From positions 2,480,001-2,544,000 of the forward strand of contig OX460916.1 in assembly GCA_949788275.1 (NCBI GenBank): 64,000 bases of DNA, written 5' to 3'. Source of the DNA: Weeksellaceae bacterium (GTDB lineage: Bacteria; Bacteroidota; Bacteroidia; Flavobacteriales; Weeksellaceae). Below the pieces are notes generated by a model. That model made no database searches, was not told the DNA's origin, and saw only the letters and a list, made by a program, of their open reading frames with translations. Of the stretch, positions 37,651 through 46,294 are shown piece by piece. A program made the translations under genes and the position numbers. The number at the start of each line of letters is the position of its first letter. Position 1 is the stretch's first letter.

Positions 37651-37860
37651 TATTTTTATTTTTTAATTGGCGTCAATAATTATTCCTTTTATACCCAAAA
37701 TTCAAATCGTCGAAAAATAAAAATAAATTATCGAAACAAACTGATCTATTTAATCGTTGCTAGACTTATTATCTAATTCTCTATTGTTAAATAAAGAATT
37801 TAGCGACTTCCCCAACAAAAAAAATAAACACATAATTCACTCATTAATAGAATTATATGC

Positions 37861-37868
37861 TATATTTA
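37861..37868 (+). promoter_or_regulatory. Probable -7 box of higBA
   Basis: TATATTTA, one mismatch to TAnnTTTG, 28 nt before ATG 37897. Confidence 0.4.
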
Positions 37869-37896
37869 TAGACTATTTCACTGCAAAAAAAATTTA

Positions 37897-38217
37897 ATGA
37901 AAATTGAGTTTTTGGAAATCCATCTAGAAGAATTGTATGTAGATGGGAAAGCAAAAAGCAAGAAATATCGATATCAGCCTCAAGTTGTCAGAAAATACAT
38001 TCAAAAGATTAATATTTTAAAGACTGTGAGCAAAATAGAGCATCTTTTCGTGATACATAGTTTAAATTATAAAGTTTTGACAAACACAAGGGGAAGACAT
38101 TCGATAAGAGTTGATGATCGATATAGAATAGAATTCTATACGAAAGAAGAGGGCGAAGAACCAAATACGATCATTATTTGTTCTATAGCCGACTTAAGTA
38201 ATCACTATAAGGAATAA
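37897..38217 (+). CDS. higB: HigB/RelE-type toxin
   Basis: 106 aa. RelE-superfamily mRNA interferase of the HigB type: a helical VVRKYIQKINILKTV segment, then beta-strands LNYKVLTNTRGRHSIRVDDRYRIEFYTKEE with the basic Arg/Lys residues expected at the active site, and IADLSNHYKE at the end. Toxin precedes antitoxin, the higBA order. Predicted to cut ribosome-bound mRNA when free of HigA. Confidence 0.88.
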   Translation: MKIEFLEIHLEELYVDGKAKSKKYRYQPQVVRKYIQKINILKTVSKIEHLFVIHSLNYKVLTNTRGRHSIRVDDRYRIEFYTKEEGEEPNTIIICSIADLSNHYKE

Positions 38218-38233
38218 AAATAACGTAACCGCA

Positions 38234-38560
38234 ATGAGTACTCGACAAACAGCAAATGAATTAATTCCTCATTCTGCAACACATCCAGGTGTTTTAATTG
38301 CTAATGAATTAGAAGTTCGAGATGATATTAATCAAAAAGAATTAGCCGATTTACTTGGTGTTAAAACATCATTTCTTAATGAAATAATGAAAGGAAAAAG
38401 ACCAATTACAGCTGATATCGCTTTGTTATTGGAAAAGGCTTTGGAAATTCCAGCTAATTTTTGGTTGAACTTTCAAGCCCAATACGATTTAGATGTAGCG
38501 AGAATAATAGAAAATAATCGTAGGAAACCTTTTAACACATCGACCATTAATTGCCCTTGA
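38234..38560 (+). CDS. higA: HigA-type antitoxin (XRE HTH)
   Basis: 108 aa. HPGVLIANELEVRDDINQKELADLLGVKTSFLNEIMKGKRPITADIALLLEKALEIPANFWLNFQ (in parts, residues 17-78) is the HigA family, VapI-like helix-turn-helix. It would bind HigB and its own promoter. The last ten or so codons (from about 38530) read through antisense sequence of an old SDR gene fragment, so the C-terminus is chimeric. Sixteen nt after higB. Confidence 0.9.
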   Translation: MSTRQTANELIPHSATHPGVLIANELEVRDDINQKELADLLGVKTSFLNEIMKGKRPITADIALLLEKALEIPANFWLNFQAQYDLDVARIIENNRRKPFNTSTINCP

Positions 38561-38645
38561 TCTTGGATTGACTTTTCCACCCATCGGCATCGTTTGACTG
38601 AGAATCATTCAGCTAAGAGGTAAGAAACACGTAGAATGATGGTAG
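38530..38645 (-). pseudogene. Decayed fragment of an SDR gene
   Basis: The minus strand reads L-T-S-stop-LNDSQSNDADGWKSQS, aligned to VTSHFNDHQPNDADGWKIQP of the SDR at 36943-37650; further upstream, STIILR aligns with TTILPG in another frame. In-frame stops and frameshifts show it is dead. It overlaps the 3' end of higA and points to a second SDR copy lost here. Confidence 0.75.
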
Positions 38646-38705
38646 ACTTTCTACCTGAAATGGCTGCTTTTATGCTCAACACGCGAAAAACTTTCACATT
38701 CCCCA

Positions 38706-38847
38706 AACCATTTTCTTAACGTGTTCGATCAAGAACACGTTAAGAAAATGGTTCTGCGGCAGGGATAGAAGCAATTGTTTGAGCTTTTTGTGGAGTGGAA
38801 CGGAACGAAAAGCGAGTGCGGATAGCCCGGCGCGTAGCGGCCGCCCA
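38706..38847 (-). repeat. Dispersed structured intergenic repeat, copy R4 (contains an intact IS110 target site)
   Basis: Begins on the plus strand with a 21-bp perfect hairpin (38706-38726 / 38733-38753, loop GATCAA, tip GTGTTC/GAACAC), then GCGGCAGGGATAGAAGC (38756-38772), then a segment shared with R5, and ends with GCCCGGCGCGTAGCGGCCGCCC (in parts). The target core AT is at 38765-38766. Confidence 0.88.
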
Positions 38848-38849
38848 AC

Positions 38850-38901
38850 AAAAAAAAATCGATTCGTTCTCCCAATAAATTATTCCGGAGAGCGAATCGA
38901 T
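38850..38901 (-). terminator. Terminator of the enoyl-CoA hydratase gene
   Basis: 15-bp stem ATCGATTCG(T)TCTCC (38858-38872) / GGAGAGCGAATCGAT (38887-38901), one G-U pair; the nine-A run on its left is the U-tract on the minus strand. Confidence 0.85.
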
Positions 38902-38945
38902 GAATGATCTTAAGCCGTTTTTAAAGCGCTTGCAATCGGGATCTA

Positions 38946-39716
38946 TTATTTAAAATTTGGTTTTCTTTTTTCGATGAAAGCCGTTGTTCCTTCCATAAAA
39001 TCGTCTTGATCGAAAAGATGACCAAAGCTGGCAATTTCGACTTGGAAACCATTTTCTTTATCGGAAGCGTTAATGGCTTCAATGGCTTTAGCAATGGCTA
39101 CAGAAGAATTACGCGCAATTTTTGCAGCGATTTCTTGGGCGCGATTAATTAGTTCTTCTTGTTGAACGACTTCATTGACTAAACCAATTTCCATGGCTTT
39201 TTCGGCCGTAAACATATCGGCTGTGAAAATGGCTTGCATGGCGCGTCCTTTCCCAATTAATTTAGGCAAACGTTGCGTTCCGCCATAACCAGGGATTAAT
39301 CCTAAAGTAACTTCGGGTAGGCCCAATTTGGCATTGGTTGAGGCTATTCGCATATGGGAAGCCATGGCTAGTTCTAAACCGCCACCCAAAGCAAAACCGT
39401 TGATTGCTGCAATGACTGGTTTTGGGAAATTCTCTATTTTATCGAAAACAGAGGCTTGGCCTTGAGCAGCTAATTCTTGTCCTCGAGAGGCATCGAAATC
39501 GCTAAATTCCTTGATATCTGCCCCCGCAACAAATGATTTATCGCCGCTTCCGGTTAAAATAACAACCCGAATCTGTGAATCCTCTTTTGCCGCATCGAAA
39601 AAGTGGCTTAAGTCGCTTAGTAAGTCTTTGTTTAAGGCGTTTAAAGCGTGTGGACGGTTCAGGGTAACTAAGGCTACTTTATGGGTTATTTCGATGATTA
39701 AATTTGTGTATTCCAT
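38946..39716 (-). CDS. Enoyl-CoA hydratase/isomerase
   Basis: 256 aa crotonase fold. SFVAGADIKEF (about 61-71) forms the oxyanion hole; Glu in GGGLELAMASHMRIAS (about 107-122) and Glu in LPEVTLGLIPGYGGTQRL (about 129-146) are the two catalytic glutamates of true hydratases. Acts in fatty-acid or amino-acid beta-oxidation. Monocistronic, transcribed away from trp. Confidence 0.93.
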   Translation of the reverse strand: MEYTNLIIEITHKVALVTLNRPHALNALNKDLLSDLSHFFDAAKEDSQIRVVILTGSGDKSFVAGADIKEFSDFDASRGQELAAQGQASVFDKIENFPKPVIAAINGFALGGGLELAMASHMRIASTNAKLGLPEVTLGLIPGYGGTQRLPKLIGKGRAMQAIFTADMFTAEKAMEIGLVNEVVQQEELINRAQEIAAKIARNSSVAIAKAIEAINASDKENGFQVEIASFGHLFDQDDFMEGTTAFIEKRKPNFK

Positions 39717-39827
39717 GGTATTTTGTTTAGACTATTTGTATTGATTGATCTATCAAAAATAAGGGATTAAAATTGCTTTGCCTAAAATTTATTTTTCAAA
39801 ATGGGTTGGTTTTTCAAAAAACCTTTT

Positions 39828-39835
39828 TACATTTG
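39828..39835 (+). promoter_or_regulatory. -7 box of the trp operon
   Basis: TACATTTG; predicted transcription start falls at about 39840, on or next to the ATG of the leader peptide at 39841. Confidence 0.65.
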
Positions 39836-39840
39836 TCCCA

Positions 39841-39903
39841 ATGAATTTATTTAGCACAAATAACTGGTGGTGGAATATCGAACAACAAAACGTTGGTTCG
39901 TAA
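39841..39903 (+). CDS. trpL: trp operon leader peptide
   Basis: 20 codons, MNLFSTNNWWWNIEQQNVGS, with three consecutive Trp codons at 39865-39873. It lies directly after a consensus -7 box and 25 nt before a perfect intrinsic terminator. Its composition can only be explained as a ribosome sensor of charged tRNA-Trp. Too short for standard gene finding. Confidence 0.88.
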   Translation: MNLFSTNNWWWNIEQQNVGS

Positions 39904-39927
39904 AAGCGCTATGTAGTTATATGTAGA

Positions 39928-39959
39928 AAGGCTTGTCGGAATCGACAAGCCTTTTTTTA
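39928..39959 (+). terminator. trp attenuator
   Basis: 11-bp perfect stem AAGGCTTGTCG (39928-39938) / CGACAAGCCTT (39943-39953), GAAT loop, T-run to 39958; 24 nt before trpE. A 1:2-type hairpin GAACAAC/GTTGGTTC spans the leader stop codon (about 39880-39900). I could not identify a clear antiterminator pairing. Confidence 0.88.
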
Positions 39960-39982
39960 TGCCCTAATTTTAAATTTTACCC

Positions 39983-41377
39983 ATGAATTTGCATTTTACA
40001 CCTTACCAAGAAACTATTTTAGGCGACCTTACAACGCCTGTTCAACAGTATTTAAAACTGAGAGACTTGTTTCCAAATGCTTTGTTATTAGAGAGTTCCG
40101 ACTATCATGCTAAGAGTGATGCACATTCTTTTATTTGCTTAAATCCTATTGCCAGCATAGAGGTAAACGATGGGATAGTCACCGAGCGTTACCCGAATGG
40201 GGCGGTGAAAGAAAGTGCGGTTTGTAACCAAAACTTGGCTGAAATCTATCAAAATTTTGCTGCTCAATTTACCTTTAAAGAATCGGAACATCTTCCTGTA
40301 CAAGGCCTTTTTGGTTATATTGGTTGGGATGCTATACCCCATTTTGAAACGGTTGAATTTACAACCAAAGGCAATAAGGCGACACTACCTGAAATGCATT
40401 TTTCATTTTACCAGAACGTCATTGCTTTTGATCATTTTCACAATGAAATTACGTTTATTGAATTTAGAAATGCCGATACGGTTTCTAATTTTAAAGCGAT
40501 AAAAGATGTTACCTACAACAAAACCTTTGTGGAGTATCCTTTTTTGAAAGATGGAGAAATTACATCGAATTTAACCGATGGTGAATTTATAGATATGGTG
40601 AAGAAATGCAAGGAAGCTTGTTTTAGAGGCGATGTCTTTCAGATTGTTCCTTCTCGCCAATTTCAGCAAAAATTTGCTGGAGACGAATTCAATGTCTACC
40701 GCATTCTACGTTCTATAAATCCTTCGCCTTACCTGTTTTACTTCGACTATGGGAATCATAAGATATTTGGTTCATCGCCCGAAGCACAGGTTATTATAAA
40801 AGGCCAACACGCCGAAATTCATCCCATTGCAGGAACGGTTCGTAGAACGGGAAACCCCACCTTGGATAACGAATTAACGGAGCAATTGATGGCCGATCCG
40901 AAGGAAAACGAAGAACACGTGATGTTGGTTGATCTAGCCCGGAATGATTTAAGCAGAAATTCGACCAAGGTCAAGGTGGCCACATATAAAGAAATTCAGT
41001 TGTTTTCCCATGTTATCCATATGGTATCGAAAGTAACAGCTGAATTGGATGCCGATTGCAATTCGATGAAGGTTTTCGCGGATTCTTTTCCGGCGGGTAC
41101 CTTATCGGGTGCACCTAAATTTAAGGCGATGCAATTGTTAAACGAACACGAAAATCAGAACCGTGGAATATACGGCGGTGCGATTGGGTACGTTGGGTTT
41201 AATGGTGATATCAATATGGCGATTGCGATTAGGACGTTTGTAAGTAAAGAAGATACACTTTTCTTTCAGGCAGGTGCCGGCGTCGTTTCAAAATCAAATG
41301 AAGAATTAGAACTTGAAGAAGTTAATCATAAACTGGGCGCTTTACGAAAAGCCATCGATTTAGCCCAAAACATATAA
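39983..41377 (+). CDS. trpE: Anthranilate synthase component I
   Basis: 464 aa. Chorismate-binding motifs: FQIVPSRQF, SPEAQV, HPIAGTVRRTGNP with Ala at the PabB-Lys position, DLARNDLSR, FPAGTLSGAPKFKAMQL and RGIYGGAIGYVGF. An N-terminal Trp-feedback domain is present (LLLESSDYHAKSDAHSFICLNP, about 35-56). Makes anthranilate with TrpG. First structural gene after the attenuator. Confidence 0.96.
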   Translation: MNLHFTPYQETILGDLTTPVQQYLKLRDLFPNALLLESSDYHAKSDAHSFICLNPIASIEVNDGIVTERYPNGAVKESAVCNQNLAEIYQNFAAQFTFKESEHLPVQGLFGYIGWDAIPHFETVEFTTKGNKATLPEMHFSFYQNVIAFDHFHNEITFIEFRNADTVSNFKAIKDVTYNKTFVEYPFLKDGEITSNLTDGEFIDMVKKCKEACFRGDVFQIVPSRQFQQKFAGDEFNVYRILRSINPSPYLFYFDYGNHKIFGSSPEAQVIIKGQHAEIHPIAGTVRRTGNPTLDNELTEQLMADPKENEEHVMLVDLARNDLSRNSTKVKVATYKEIQLFSHVIHMVSKVTAELDADCNSMKVFADSFPAGTLSGAPKFKAMQLLNEHENQNRGIYGGAIGYVGFNGDINMAIAIRTFVSKEDTLFFQAGAGVVSKSNEELELEEVNHKLGALRKAIDLAQNI

Positions 41378-41381
41378 CCGT

Positions 41382-41945
41382 ATGAAACTATTTGTATTAG
41401 ATAATTACGATTCATTTACCTATAATTTGGTGCATGCACTGCGTCAATTTACAGATGATGTGACTGTAAAACGCAACGATGAGCTCACCCTGGATGAAGT
41501 AGATGCCTACGATAAAATAGTCCTTTCACCAGGTCCTGGTATTCCCGATGAAGCCAATTTACTAAAGCCGATTATTCAGCGGTATGCGGCAACTAAAAGT
41601 ATTTTTGGGGTATGTCTTGGTCAACAAGCCATAGGCGAAGTGTTTGGAGCAACATTAATCAATACCCAAGAAGTTTTTCACGGAGTACAATCGACCATTG
41701 ACATTATAAAAGAGGATGTTTTGTTTCAGGATTTACCGAAGCAGTTGAATGTTGGGCGTTATCACTCGTGGGTTTTAACAGAAGATAATTTCCCGGAAGA
41801 ATTGGAAATTACGGCCCGTGGACCGAAAGGTGAAATTATGGCCCTGCGTCACAAAACCTATGATGTTAGAGGGGTACAATTTCATCCCGAATCGATTCTA
41901 ACGCCTGAAGGAGAACAAATGATTAAAAACTGGGTAGAGGCTTAA
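41382..41945 (+). CDS. trpG: Anthranilate synthase component II (glutamine amidotransferase)
   Basis: 187 aa, class I amidotransferase: LDNYDSFTYNL (6-16), SPGPGIPDE, nucleophile Cys in GVCLGQQAIGE (about 77), His-Glu in FHPESIL (about 168). Supplies ammonia to TrpE. In many Bacteroidota it also serves PabB; no second copy is in this window, so pabB at 1104 may share it. Four nt after trpE. Confidence 0.95.
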   Translation: MKLFVLDNYDSFTYNLVHALRQFTDDVTVKRNDELTLDEVDAYDKIVLSPGPGIPDEANLLKPIIQRYAATKSIFGVCLGQQAIGEVFGATLINTQEVFHGVQSTIDIIKEDVLFQDLPKQLNVGRYHSWVLTEDNFPEELEITARGPKGEIMALRHKTYDVRGVQFHPESILTPEGEQMIKNWVEA

Positions 41946-41948
41946 GCG

Positions 41949-42935
41949 ATGAAAAAGTTATTAACACAATTGTTTGAGAATTATACCTTAAACGAACAAG
42001 AGGCCTATCAGATTATGTTGGCCATATCGGAGTCGAAATATTCGGAAGTTGAATTAGCTTCTTTTTTGACTGTTTTTAATATGCGAAACATCACCTTGGA
42101 GGAGTTAACGGGTTACCGAAAAGCGCTCTTGGATTTAAGCTTACCCATTGATTTACCCAAAGAAGCATTGGATATTGTAGGAACGGGTGGCGATGGAAAG
42201 AATACGTTTAATATTTCAACCCTGAGTGCTTTTGTCATTGCCGGAGCAGGTGAAAAAGTAATTAAACAGGGCAATTATGGTGCTTCTTCTGTGAGTGGTT
42301 CATCGAATATGTTGGAACAATTTGGGTATCAATTTTCAACGGATAAGGGGAAGTTACAACGCGAATACGATGAGATTGGTTTAACATTTATTCATGCGCC
42401 TCTGTTTCATCCAGCGTTAAAGAAAGTCGCTAATTTACGCAAGCACTTGGGGGTAAAAACCTTTTTTAACTTAATTGGTCCTTTGGTGAATCCGGTACAG
42501 CCGAATTACCAAAACTTAGGAACATTTGATCTAAAAACGGCGCGTTTATACCATTATATTATGCAACAAACCAACGTGAAATATTCGATTTCTACCGCCT
42601 TAGCGGGCTACGATGAAATATCGTTAACATCGCCCACAAAAGTGTATACCGACCATGGGGAGTATTTACTCAACAGCCAGGATTTCGGATTAGCCACTTA
42701 TTCGCCTTTGCAAATTGCGGGTGGAGATAGCGTAGAAGACAATGCTCGCATTTTCTTGAATGTGTTAAATGACGAGGCTACACAAGCGCAAAAAGAAGTG
42801 GTTTTAGCGAATTCGGCGTTGGGATTGAAAACGATTCATCCACAACACGACTTAAAAGCCTGTGTTGCTATAGCCAAAGAAAGCTTGGAAAGTAAAAACG
42901 CATTGAAGCAATTTAAAAAATTAATGGCCATATGA
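41949..42935 (+). CDS. trpD: Anthranilate phosphoribosyltransferase
   Basis: 328 aa. GTGGDGKNTFNISTLSA (about 78-94) binds PRPP; KQGNYGASSVSGSSNMLEQFG (in parts, about 107-127) and FFNLIGPLVNP follow. Adds phosphoribose to anthranilate. Three nt after trpG; ATGA overlap with trpC. Confidence 0.95.
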   Translation: MKKLLTQLFENYTLNEQEAYQIMLAISESKYSEVELASFLTVFNMRNITLEELTGYRKALLDLSLPIDLPKEALDIVGTGGDGKNTFNISTLSAFVIAGAGEKVIKQGNYGASSVSGSSNMLEQFGYQFSTDKGKLQREYDEIGLTFIHAPLFHPALKKVANLRKHLGVKTFFNLIGPLVNPVQPNYQNLGTFDLKTARLYHYIMQQTNVKYSISTALAGYDEISLTSPTKVYTDHGEYLLNSQDFGLATYSPLQIAGGDSVEDNARIFLNVLNDEATQAQKEVVLANSALGLKTIHPQHDLKACVAIAKESLESKNALKQFKKLMAI

Positions 42936-43720
42936 GTACAATTCTAGATCAAATCGTCGCAAAAAAACACCAGGAAGTCAAAGTCCGTCAGGCTTATGCT
43001 TCAATCGATGTGTTACAACAATCGCCTTGTTTCTTAACCAAAGTTCGCTCAGCCAAGGCCGCTGTAATCGCGCGTGATAAAACAGGGATTATTGCGGAGT
43101 TTAAACGCCGCTCGCCTTCCAAAGGTTTTATTAATGAAACAGCCGATATACAAAAGGTGGTTAAAGCCTATGAAGCGCATGGTGCTTCGGTGGTATCGGT
43201 CTTAACCGATGAAGATTTCTTTGCAGGCAGTAGCGAATTATTTGCCCAAGCAAAAGAAGTGTTAACCATTCCTCTTTTACGAAAAGATTTCATTGTCGAT
43301 CCCTATCAAGTTTATGAAACCAAAGCGATGGGGGCTGATTTAATGCTCTTAATCGCCGAATGCTTAACCCGAGATGAGGTGTATGCATTAGCACAATTAG
43401 CTCACGCCCTTGGTTTAGAAGTTTTATTGGAATTGCACTCGGAAGATCAATTGGAAAAAGTAAATGAATACATCGATTTAGTAGGAATTAATAATCGCGA
43501 CTTGAAAACCTTTGCCGTTGATTTAGAGAAATCGAAACAGATTTTAAGTCAATTACCTACAGACTTGGTCAAGGTGGCGGAAAGCGGAATATCGAATCCA
43601 GCTGTTGTTGATGAATTACGGGAAGCCGGTTTTCAAGGATTTTTAATCGGTGAAGAATTTATGAAACATGAAAATCCTGGCGATGCTTTTGCGGCCTTTG
43701 TAAAAAAACTAACGGTATGA
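42932..43720 (+). CDS. trpC: Indole-3-glycerol-phosphate synthase
   Basis: 262 aa TIM barrel. IIAEFKRRSPSKGFI (about 51-65) with substrate Lys, VLTDEDFFAGS, LLRKDFIVDPYQV (about 112-124), LELHSE, GINNRDLKTF and VAESGIS are all conserved. Not fused to TrpF here, unlike in E. coli. Overlaps both trpD and trpF by 4 bp. Confidence 0.95.
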   Translation: MSTILDQIVAKKHQEVKVRQAYASIDVLQQSPCFLTKVRSAKAAVIARDKTGIIAEFKRRSPSKGFINETADIQKVVKAYEAHGASVVSVLTDEDFFAGSSELFAQAKEVLTIPLLRKDFIVDPYQVYETKAMGADLMLLIAECLTRDEVYALAQLAHALGLEVLLELHSEDQLEKVNEYIDLVGINNRDLKTFAVDLEKSKQILSQLPTDLVKVAESGISNPAVVDELREAGFQGFLIGEEFMKHENPGDAFAAFVKKLTV

Positions 43721-44349
43721 AACGGTATCAAGTAAAAGTATGCGGGAATAAGTACGTCAACAATTTTCTGAAAGTAGCCGATTTAGGAGTGGATTATGTA
43801 GGCTTTATCTTCTATGAAAAATCACCACGTTATGTGGAAAACGAACTCATTTTTTCCGTTTTTCCGAACGCTTTTAAAGTCGGTGTATTTGTAAACGCAT
43901 CCCTAGACACCATTCTGGAAAAAGTAAACACCTATGGGCTGGATGTTGTTCAACTTCACGGAGACGAATCGGTAGCCTTTTGTCAACAACTGAGGGCTGC
44001 AGAAAGTGAAAAAACATTTGAGATATGGAAAGCGTTCGGTATTGATGCAGCGTTTGACTTTCGATTATTAACAACTTATCAACACATTGTTGATAGCTTT
44101 ATATTCGACACCAAAACAAGTGATTACGGTGGCTCAGGCAAGCGTTTCGATTGGACGTTGTTAACAAACTATTCGTTATCAACACCCTTCTTTTTAAGTG
44201 GAGGTATTCGTTTAGCAGATGCAGCGACTTTAAAAAACAGCCCACATCCTCGCTGTTTAGGATTTGATATTAACAGCGGATTTGAATTGGAACCAGGCAT
44301 TAAAAATACAACCGAAATTAAAGCATTTATCGCAGGGATTCATGCGTAA
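43717..44349 (+). CDS. trpF: Phosphoribosylanthranilate isomerase
   Basis: 210 aa TIM barrel. VKVCGNKYVNNF with active-site Cys (position 9), DYVGFIFYEKSPRYV, VVQLHGDE (about 72-79), FDTKTSDYGGSGKRFDW with the catalytic Asp and phosphate loop, and FLSGGI/GFDINSGFE. Amadori rearrangement step of Trp synthesis. Confidence 0.95.
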   Translation: MKRYQVKVCGNKYVNNFLKVADLGVDYVGFIFYEKSPRYVENELIFSVFPNAFKVGVFVNASLDTILEKVNTYGLDVVQLHGDESVAFCQQLRAAESEKTFEIWKAFGIDAAFDFRLLTTYQHIVDSFIFDTKTSDYGGSGKRFDWTLLTNYSLSTPFFLSGGIRLADAATLKNSPHPRCLGFDINSGFELEPGIKNTTEIKAFIAGIHA

Positions 44350-44390
44350 CAAAACAACAATAATTATTCATACAATAAACAATATATAAA

Positions 44391-45575
44391 ATGAACTATC
44401 AAGTAGATGAAAATGGATTTTACGGTGAATTTGGCGGTGCATTTATCCCCGAATTATTGCATCACAATTGTGAAGAACTAAGCGCAGCATTTGCTCAGTA
44501 TTACGATACGGAAGAATTTCAAGCCGAATTTCAAAGCTTACTACGCGATTATGTTGGTCGCCCTAGTCCGTTGTACTATGCCCCAAAGCTTTCGAAAAAA
44601 TACAATACAACTATATTACTTAAACGCGAAGACCTTAATCATACAGGTGCACACAAAGTAAACAATACCATTGGGCAGGCACTATTGGCTAAGCGAATGG
44701 GAAAAACCAAGATTTTAGCGGAAACAGGTGCCGGACAGCATGGTGTGGCAACAGCCACCATTTGTGCCTTACTCGGTTTAGAATGTGTGGTGTTTATGGG
44801 GGAAATAGATATTGCCCGTCAGGCCCCGAATGTTGAACGAATGAAAATGCTTGGTGCAACCGTCGTTGCCGCGACATCGGGAAGTAAAACCTTGAAAGAT
44901 GCCACCAATGAAGCGATCCGCTATTGGATAAATCACCCCGACACCTATTATTTAATCGGTTCTGTTGTAGGGCCTCATCCCTACCCTGCTTTGGTCGCCA
45001 AATTTCAATCGGTTATTTCCGAAGAAGTTAAAAAGCAATTGATGGAGAAATATGGAAAGGAAAATCCGGATTATGTTATTGCCTGTGTAGGTGGTGGAAG
45101 TAATGCGGCTGGTGCTTTTTATCATTTCTTAGACGATGAAGACGTTCAATTAATTGCCGTAGAAGCAGCTGGATTAGGGGTTGATAGTGGTGAAACAGCA
45201 GCAACTATGCAAAAAGGTTCGGAAGGAATTATTCATGGAAGTCGTACGATGCTGATGCAAGACGACGATGGACAAATTGTAGAACCTTATTCGATCTCGG
45301 CAGGATTAGATTATCCGGGTGTTGGGCCTTTACATGCCCATTTATTTAAGACAGGGCGAGGAACTTTCTTAAATGCGACCGACGAAGAGGCCTTAAAAGC
45401 AGCTTTTATGTTGACCAAAGAGGAAGGAATTATTCCTGCATTGGAATCGGCTCATGCCATTGCGGCCCTAGAAAAGATCAATTTTAAACCGCAAGACATT
45501 GTGGTTCTGAATGTTTCGGGAAGAGGCGACAAGGACATGGAAACCTATATGAAATTTTCTGAAAAATTTTCATAA
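44391..45575 (+). CDS. trpB: Tryptophan synthase beta chain (TrpB1 type)
   Basis: 394 aa. [11 protein letters not shown]-terminus, PLP lysine in [14 protein letters not shown] (about 83-96), [20 protein letters not shown] phosphate-binding loop (about 226-235) and [11 protein letters not shown]. Condenses indole and serine. Expected to be followed by trpA, but no trpA is present; the next features are the tRNA-Pro promoter and gene. Confidence 0.96.
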   Translation: MNYQVDENGFYGEFGGAFIPELLHHNCEELSAAFAQYYDTEEFQAEFQSLLRDYVGRPSPLYYAPKLSKKYNTTILLKREDLNHTGAHKVNNTIGQALLAKRMGKTKILAETGAGQHGVATATICALLGLECVVFMGEIDIARQAPNVERMKMLGATVVAATSGSKTLKDATNEAIRYWINHPDTYYLIGSVVGPHPYPALVAKFQSVISEEVKKQLMEKYGKENPDYVIACVGGGSNAAGAFYHFLDDEDVQLIAVEAAGLGVDSGETAATMQKGSEGIIHGSRTMLMQDDDGQIVEPYSISAGLDYPGVGPLHAHLFKTGRGTFLNATDEEALKAAFMLTKEEGIIPALESAHAIAALEKINFKPQDIVVLNVSGRGDKDMETYMKFSEKFS

Positions 45576-45580
45576 TTATA

Positions 45581-45613
45581 TTTGGTTATCTGGTGCGAAT
45601 AACCTTATATTTG
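45581..45613 (+). promoter_or_regulatory. tRNA-Pro promoter
   Basis: TTTG (45581-45584) and TATATTTG (45606-45613) with 21 nt between them: a full -33/-7 pair. Confidence 0.7.
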
Positions 45614-45634
45614 CACCCACGATAACCGAATAAT

Positions 45635-45709
45635 CGGGGTGTAGCGTAGCCCGGTCATCGCGCCTGCTTTGGGAGCAGGAGGTCGCAGGTTCGAATCCTG
45701 CCACCCCGA
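45635..45709 (+). tRNA. tRNA-Pro(UGG)
   Basis: 75-nt cloverleaf: acceptor CGGGGTG pairs with CACCCCG, anticodon loop TTTGGGA gives TGG, T-arm GTTCGAATC, discriminator A. CCA is not encoded. It lies at the boundary between the core trp region and an accessory block. Confidence 0.95.
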
Positions 45710-45720
45710 CTAAAAAGATA

Positions 45721-45752
45721 AAAGTTCTAACGAAAGTTAGAACTTTTTTTTG
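45721..45752 (+). terminator. Terminator after tRNA-Pro
   Basis: AAAGTTCTAAC/GTTAGAACTTT (GAAA loop) followed by eight Ts. Confidence 0.88.
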
Positions 45753-46294
45753 CTTTATATCCTATCAAGAAACCCTAATTTATATTTCAATCTAAATATG
45801 AGTTATTTTACTGACTCAGTAGCTCACAAATAACTGTAAAACATCTATTTTAATGCCATTTATGACTATTTGACTTTTTTAATGCACTCAATAAATGGTA
45901 AGAATAAGAGAACTTCACCACATAGTAAGAGTTAAAATAAATTACTCAATAATTCCCCACCAGTATGCAGGGGGTCTTCAGCGCAAGCACAACATAAAAT
46001 AGGTTTAATAGCTTTTGAAAGTAATGAATTACTATTTGTTACCTATGAAGGAAAAAATTGATTGGTCCAATTATAAAATAACAAGACTTTCCGCTTTTAA
46101 GAAAACTTTTCAGGTCTTGAAATTAACAAACCGTTGAGCCTCCTAGAATATTTATCCCAAGCTTGTGGAAACACAAAAAAACTTATAGTGTGGAAAGGAT
46201 GCAATTTAGTTAGCTTGGTCCTCGTTTATGAGGGATACAAATAAGTTACGATGAATGCAACTATAACGAATTGTATGACAAAAATGAAAAACGA
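45753..46294. other. Gene-poor spacer at the start of the accessory block
   Basis: No gene recognised. Two short open stretches, HKIGLIAFESNELLFVTYEG (about 45991-46061) and MKEKIDWSNYKITRLSAFKK (from about 46045), look like gene remnants, but I cannot assign them. A GTGGAAACAC...GTGTGGAAAGGATGC stretch near 46160-46205 weakly resembles the inner part of the dispersed repeat. Confidence 0.4.

Noticed and set aside
46155-46205. Sixth copy of the dispersed repeat
   Set aside because: Only a short stretch (GTGTGGAAAGGATGC) resembles the inner module; the GC-rich end and the GCGGCAGGG box are absent.
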